Of a stretch of 7,961 bases of DNA, positions 6,177-7,961 are shown in pieces; the stretch's first letter is position 1, and each line of letters starts with the position of its first letter. The notes beneath the pieces were generated by a model. That model was not told the DNA's origin, made no database searches, and saw only the letters and a program-made list of their open reading frames with translations. Position numbers and translations under genes: made by a program. The stretch comes from Treponema sp. (GTDB lineage Bacteria > Spirochaetota > Spirochaetia > Treponematales > Breznakiellaceae): assembly GCA_031272575.1 (NCBI GenBank), contig JAISTO010000216.1:1-7961 (forward strand), given 5' to 3'.

Positions 6177-6527
6177 ATGACTAACGAGCGTATTTTCAAG
6201 ATGCCTTTTGCCAATGTCTACCCGATGTTGGTACAGAAGGCGGAACGTAAAGGGCGCGCGAAAGAGGAAGTCGATGCGGTCATTTGCTGGCTGACCGGTT
6301 ACGACGACGGGGGCCTGCGCTCACAACTCGAAAAGCAGGTCAGCCACGAGACGTTCTACGCCGAGGCGCCGCGCATGAACCCGAACGCGGAAAAGATCAG
6401 CGGCGTGGTCTGCGGCATCCGTGTCGAGGACATCCAGGACCCGCTGATGCAGAAAATCCGCCAACTCGACAAACTGGTTGACGAACTGGCGAAGGGCAGG
6501 CCTCTGGAAAAAGTGCTGCGCAGTTGA
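6177..6527 (+). CDS. DUF2200 family protein
   Basis: The predicted product has 116 residues, the standard size for DUF2200, a small conserved bacterial family of unknown function. It matches that family almost end to end as I remember it: RIFKMPFANVYPMLVQKAERKGR at the start (residues 5-27), VDAVICWLTGYD (32-43), the MNPN segment (67-70), ISGVVCG (74-80), and the C-terminal block EDIQDPLMQKIRQLDKLVDELAKG (84-107). There is no signal peptide or membrane segment, so it is probably cytoplasmic. The frame is open upstream to 6066, but that part translates C-rich repeat DNA. The ATG at 6177 is preceded by AAGGAG (6158-6163) and, at better spacing, by GGAAGAG (6165-6171). It seems to be a single-gene unit, divergent from GH42. 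Confidence 0.9.
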   Translation: MTNERIFKMPFANVYPMLVQKAERKGRAKEEVDAVICWLTGYDDGGLRSQLEKQVSHETFYAEAPRMNPNAEKISGVVCGIRVEDIQDPLMQKIRQLDKLVDELAKGRPLEKVLRS

Positions 6528-6567
6528 GGCAAAACCACAAAAATCTCTAAAAACTCCAAAAGCAGCC

Positions 6568-6594
6568 CCGGCACTCAAAATCAACAAGTGCTGG
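6568..6594 (+). terminator. Possible hairpin terminator after DUF2200
   Basis: CCGGCACT (6568-6575) can pair with AGTGCTGG (6587-6594) over 8 bp including one G-T pair, with an 11-base loop. It lies about 40 bp after the stop codon. The only T-tract (6617-6623) is more than 20 bp downstream, so this is not a classical intrinsic terminator and the call is weak. Confidence 0.3.
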
Positions 6595-6612
6595 CGGGCA
6601 TACCGCGGCCCC

Positions 6613-6641
6613 TTGATTTTTTTCCATAAATTGCTTATACT
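6613..6641 (+). promoter_or_regulatory. Sigma-70-type promoter for the barrel-TPR gene
   Basis: TTGATT (6613-6618), an optimal 17-bp spacer and TATACT (6636-6641) make the best promoter in the window: four of six bases match the -35 consensus and five of six the -10. The surrounding DNA is AT-rich, in contrast to the rest. Transcription would start near 6648, giving a leader of about 84 nt before the ATG at 6732. Confidence 0.65.
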
Positions 6642-6731
6642 TATAGCATAAGATTAAGTTCCGCGAGGAAGCGCCTGTCGTTAGCGGCGAGGCTGTTTTG
6701 GCGTTCCCTGGCACAAGCGAGGTTTGTAAAT

Positions 6732-7961
6732 ATGGATGTTTTTTCAAAAAAGAGGAGCGGTTTTCGCTTCGTTGTGGTATTTTTGCTTTTCATCCTCCCC
6801 AACACTGGTGCAGTTTCCCAGACCTTCCGCACCGAAGTTGGAGCGGCGGGAAACTTTATCTGGCTCTCCGATGGGGCATCTTTTCCGGAAAACGGCATCC
6901 CCGCCCCGGGCGCCGAATTGGGGCTGTCACTCTATTTCGGCAAGTACGTGGGCATAAGCGCTACGAGCATTGTGTCATTCCCCATAGAGAATGACGCTTC
7001 GCCCCCCTTGCAGATGCAGGCTTTTGCGGGACCTTCTTTTCCCTTCCGCATGAAAAATTTCGCCATAACCTTAACGCCGGCCTTCTATATCTACCTCCTC
7101 CTGCCGAACGGCTATGCGTCAGTAATGGACTACGGCGCGGGCGTGAACGTGGCGCTGGAATATCACATGAACCGGTCACTGTACTTTTACGGAAAGGCCA
7201 GCGGGGTATACTGCATTACGGGAAGTAATTTCGCCTTGGCGCCTGCTTTTGGGATGGGCTTCAAGGTCAACGATCATACGCCGGCTCCGGAAAAGGCAGG
7301 CCCGGTACAACCGGCTCTGGTAAAGGCAGCCTCGGCAGAAGCGGCCCCGGCACAGCCGGCTCCGGCAGAAGCGGCTCTGGCAAAGGCGGCCCCGGCACAG
7401 CCGGCCGCGGCCGCGGCTCCGAACCCAATAGTCGAGGAATACTTCAGTGCGGGGCTCGAAGCATACAAAGCCAAAGACTATGACGCCGCTATCGCCGCCT
7501 ATACAAAGGCCCTGAATATTGAACCGGACAATGCGGAACTCAAGAAGAGCATGGCCAGCGCAATCAACAGCCGGGGAGTTTCCTTTTACAAAGCCAAAAA
7601 CAAGGACGCTGCCGCGGTCGATTTCGCAAAAGCCCTGCATTTCGATCCTGCCAACATGACGGCAAAGAAAAATCTGGAACGGGTTCAGGCGGAAATGCAG
7701 CCCGCCGCTGCCGCGGCTCCGGATCCCAGGGTCCAGGAATATATCAGCGCGGGACTCGAGGCTCAAAAAGCAAAAGACTATGACGCCGCTATCGCCGCCT
7801 ATACGAAGGCGCTGAAGATTGAACCGGACAACGCGGAACTAAAGAAAAACCTGGCCGCCGCGTTCAACAGCCGGGGAGTTTCCTCTTACAAAGCCAAAAA
7901 CAAGGCGGCCGCCGCGGCCGACTTCACCGAAGCCCTGCGTCTCGATCCCACAAACAGGACG
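6732..7961 (+). CDS. Exported barrel-like protein with Ala/Pro linker and TPR repeats (3' truncated by window end)
   Basis: The frame is open from the ATG at 6732 to the last base: 410 residues, with the C-terminus outside the window. GCGAGG (6717-6722) lies 9 nt before the ATG. Basic residues (KKRSGFR) and a hydrophobic run (about 13-23) ending near AVSQ (27-30) form a signal peptide. Residues 31-179 have alternating hydrophobic, Gly- and aromatic-rich strands and are probably an outer-membrane-type beta domain; this rests on pattern, not family recognition. Residues 184-223 are eight 5-residue Ala/Pro repeats ending in E, Q, K or similar. From 225 on, two 100-residue units each hold two TPRs (about 237-270, 278-311, 337-370, 378 to the end) with canonical Gly-Leu, Tyr, Ala and Pro spacing (GLEAYKAKDYDAAIAAY, then IEPDN). 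TPRs bind other proteins. My inference is an envelope protein whose linker spans the periplasm. Ligand and function are unknown. Confidence 0.85.
   Translation, partial: MDVFSKKRSGFRFVVVFLLFILPNTGAVSQTFRTEVGAAGNFIWLSDGASFPENGIPAPGAELGLSLYFGKYVGISATSIVSFPIENDASPPLQMQAFAGPSFPFRMKNFAITLTPAFYIYLLLPNGYASVMDYGAGVNVALEYHMNRSLYFYGKASGVYCITGSNFALAPAFGMGFKVNDHTPAPEKAGPVQPALVKAASAEAAPAQPAPAEAALAKAAPAQPAAAAAPNPIVEEYFSAGLEAYKAKDYDAAIAAYTKALNIEPDNAELKKSMASAINSRGVSFYKAKNKDAAAVDFAKALHFDPANMTAKKNLERVQAEMQPAAAAAPDPRVQEYISAGLEAQKAKDYDAAIAAYTKALKIEPDNAELKKNLAAAFNSRGVSSYKAKNKAAAAADFTEALRLDPTNRT
7281..7400 (+). repeat. 15-bp tandem repeat, 8 units, encoding the Ala/Pro linker
   Basis: Eight consecutive 15-bp units encode PAPEK, AGPVQ, PALVK, AASAE, AAPAQ, PAPAE, AALAK and AAPAQ. 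Units five and eight are identical in DNA (7341-7355 and 7386-7400), and the match runs on to 19 bases, showing higher-order 45-bp copying. Each unit ends in a polar residue (E, Q or K) after Ala or Val. The complementary strand has an open frame here that reads as Cys/Arg/Gly repeats; it is a shadow. Confidence 0.85.
7404..7961 (+). repeat. 300-bp tandem duplication encoding TPR pairs
   Basis: Unit one covers 7404-7703; unit two begins at 7704 and is cut by the window end after 258 bp. By eye, 67 of the 86 comparable residues are identical (225-310 against 325-410). A 32-base block at 7473-7504 recurs without change at 7773-7804, and the segment around 7566-7605 has one mismatch against its copy 300 bp later. 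Each unit starts with an Ala-run and Pro-Asp/Asn-Pro and carries two TPRs. More units may follow beyond the window. Confidence 0.9.

Noticed and set aside
6641..6898. Minus-strand open frame across the promoter and start of the barrel-TPR gene
   Set aside because: It overlaps the strongest promoter in the window and the signal-peptide region of a better-supported gene, and shows no domain.
7176..7766. Minus-strand open frame with Cys/Arg/Gly repeats that look like a repeat protein
   Set aside because: The periodicity is the complement of the 15-bp linker repeat of the plus-strand gene, which has a promoter, signal peptide and canonical TPRs.

Overview
The window is a GC-rich bacterial chromosome segment with five protein genes in the order + + / - / + +, separated by intergenic DNA crowded with short dispersed repeats. 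There are no RNA genes, CRISPR arrays, transposase genes or phage genes. The organism cannot be fixed from this sequence. A GC-rich spirochaete (a Treponema relative) is my best guess, from the DUF4139 exported protein, the barrel-plus-TPR envelope protein and the intergenic palindromes, and it is inference only.

Layout. Positions 1-417 hold no credible gene: a G-homopolymer-rich block, three C/G hairpins, a solo copy of a palindromic repeat and a heptamer-repeat module. Positions 418-2454 encode an exported DUF4139 protein, followed 9 nt later by a CorA-type divalent-cation channel (2464-3459); the two look like one operon. Positions 3460-3780 are a convergent intergenic region containing a 137-bp element with perfect 14-bp terminal inverted repeats, set among G-rich heptamer repeats. 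Positions 3781-5808 (minus strand) encode a complete cytoplasmic GH42 beta-galactosidase. Positions 5809-6176 are a divergent intergenic region with the GH42 promoter and a second copy of the heptamer module found upstream of the DUF4139 gene. Positions 6177-6527 encode a small DUF2200 protein. A well-formed sigma-70-type promoter at 6613-6641 precedes an open-ended gene (6732 to the window edge) for an exported protein with a predicted beta-barrel-like N-terminal domain, a pentapeptide-repeat Ala/Pro linker and TPRs arranged in a 100-residue tandem duplication.

How the genes fit together. The DUF4139 and CorA proteins are probably co-transcribed and both belong to the cell envelope. The GH42 enzyme stands alone, with no sugar transporter or regulator beside it. 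DUF2200 has no known function. The last gene looks like an envelope protein that crosses the periplasm. No multi-gene defence or biosynthetic system is visible. The most interesting material is the repeat architecture: the 137-bp inverted-repeat element, the matching upstream modules, and the nested repeats inside the last gene.
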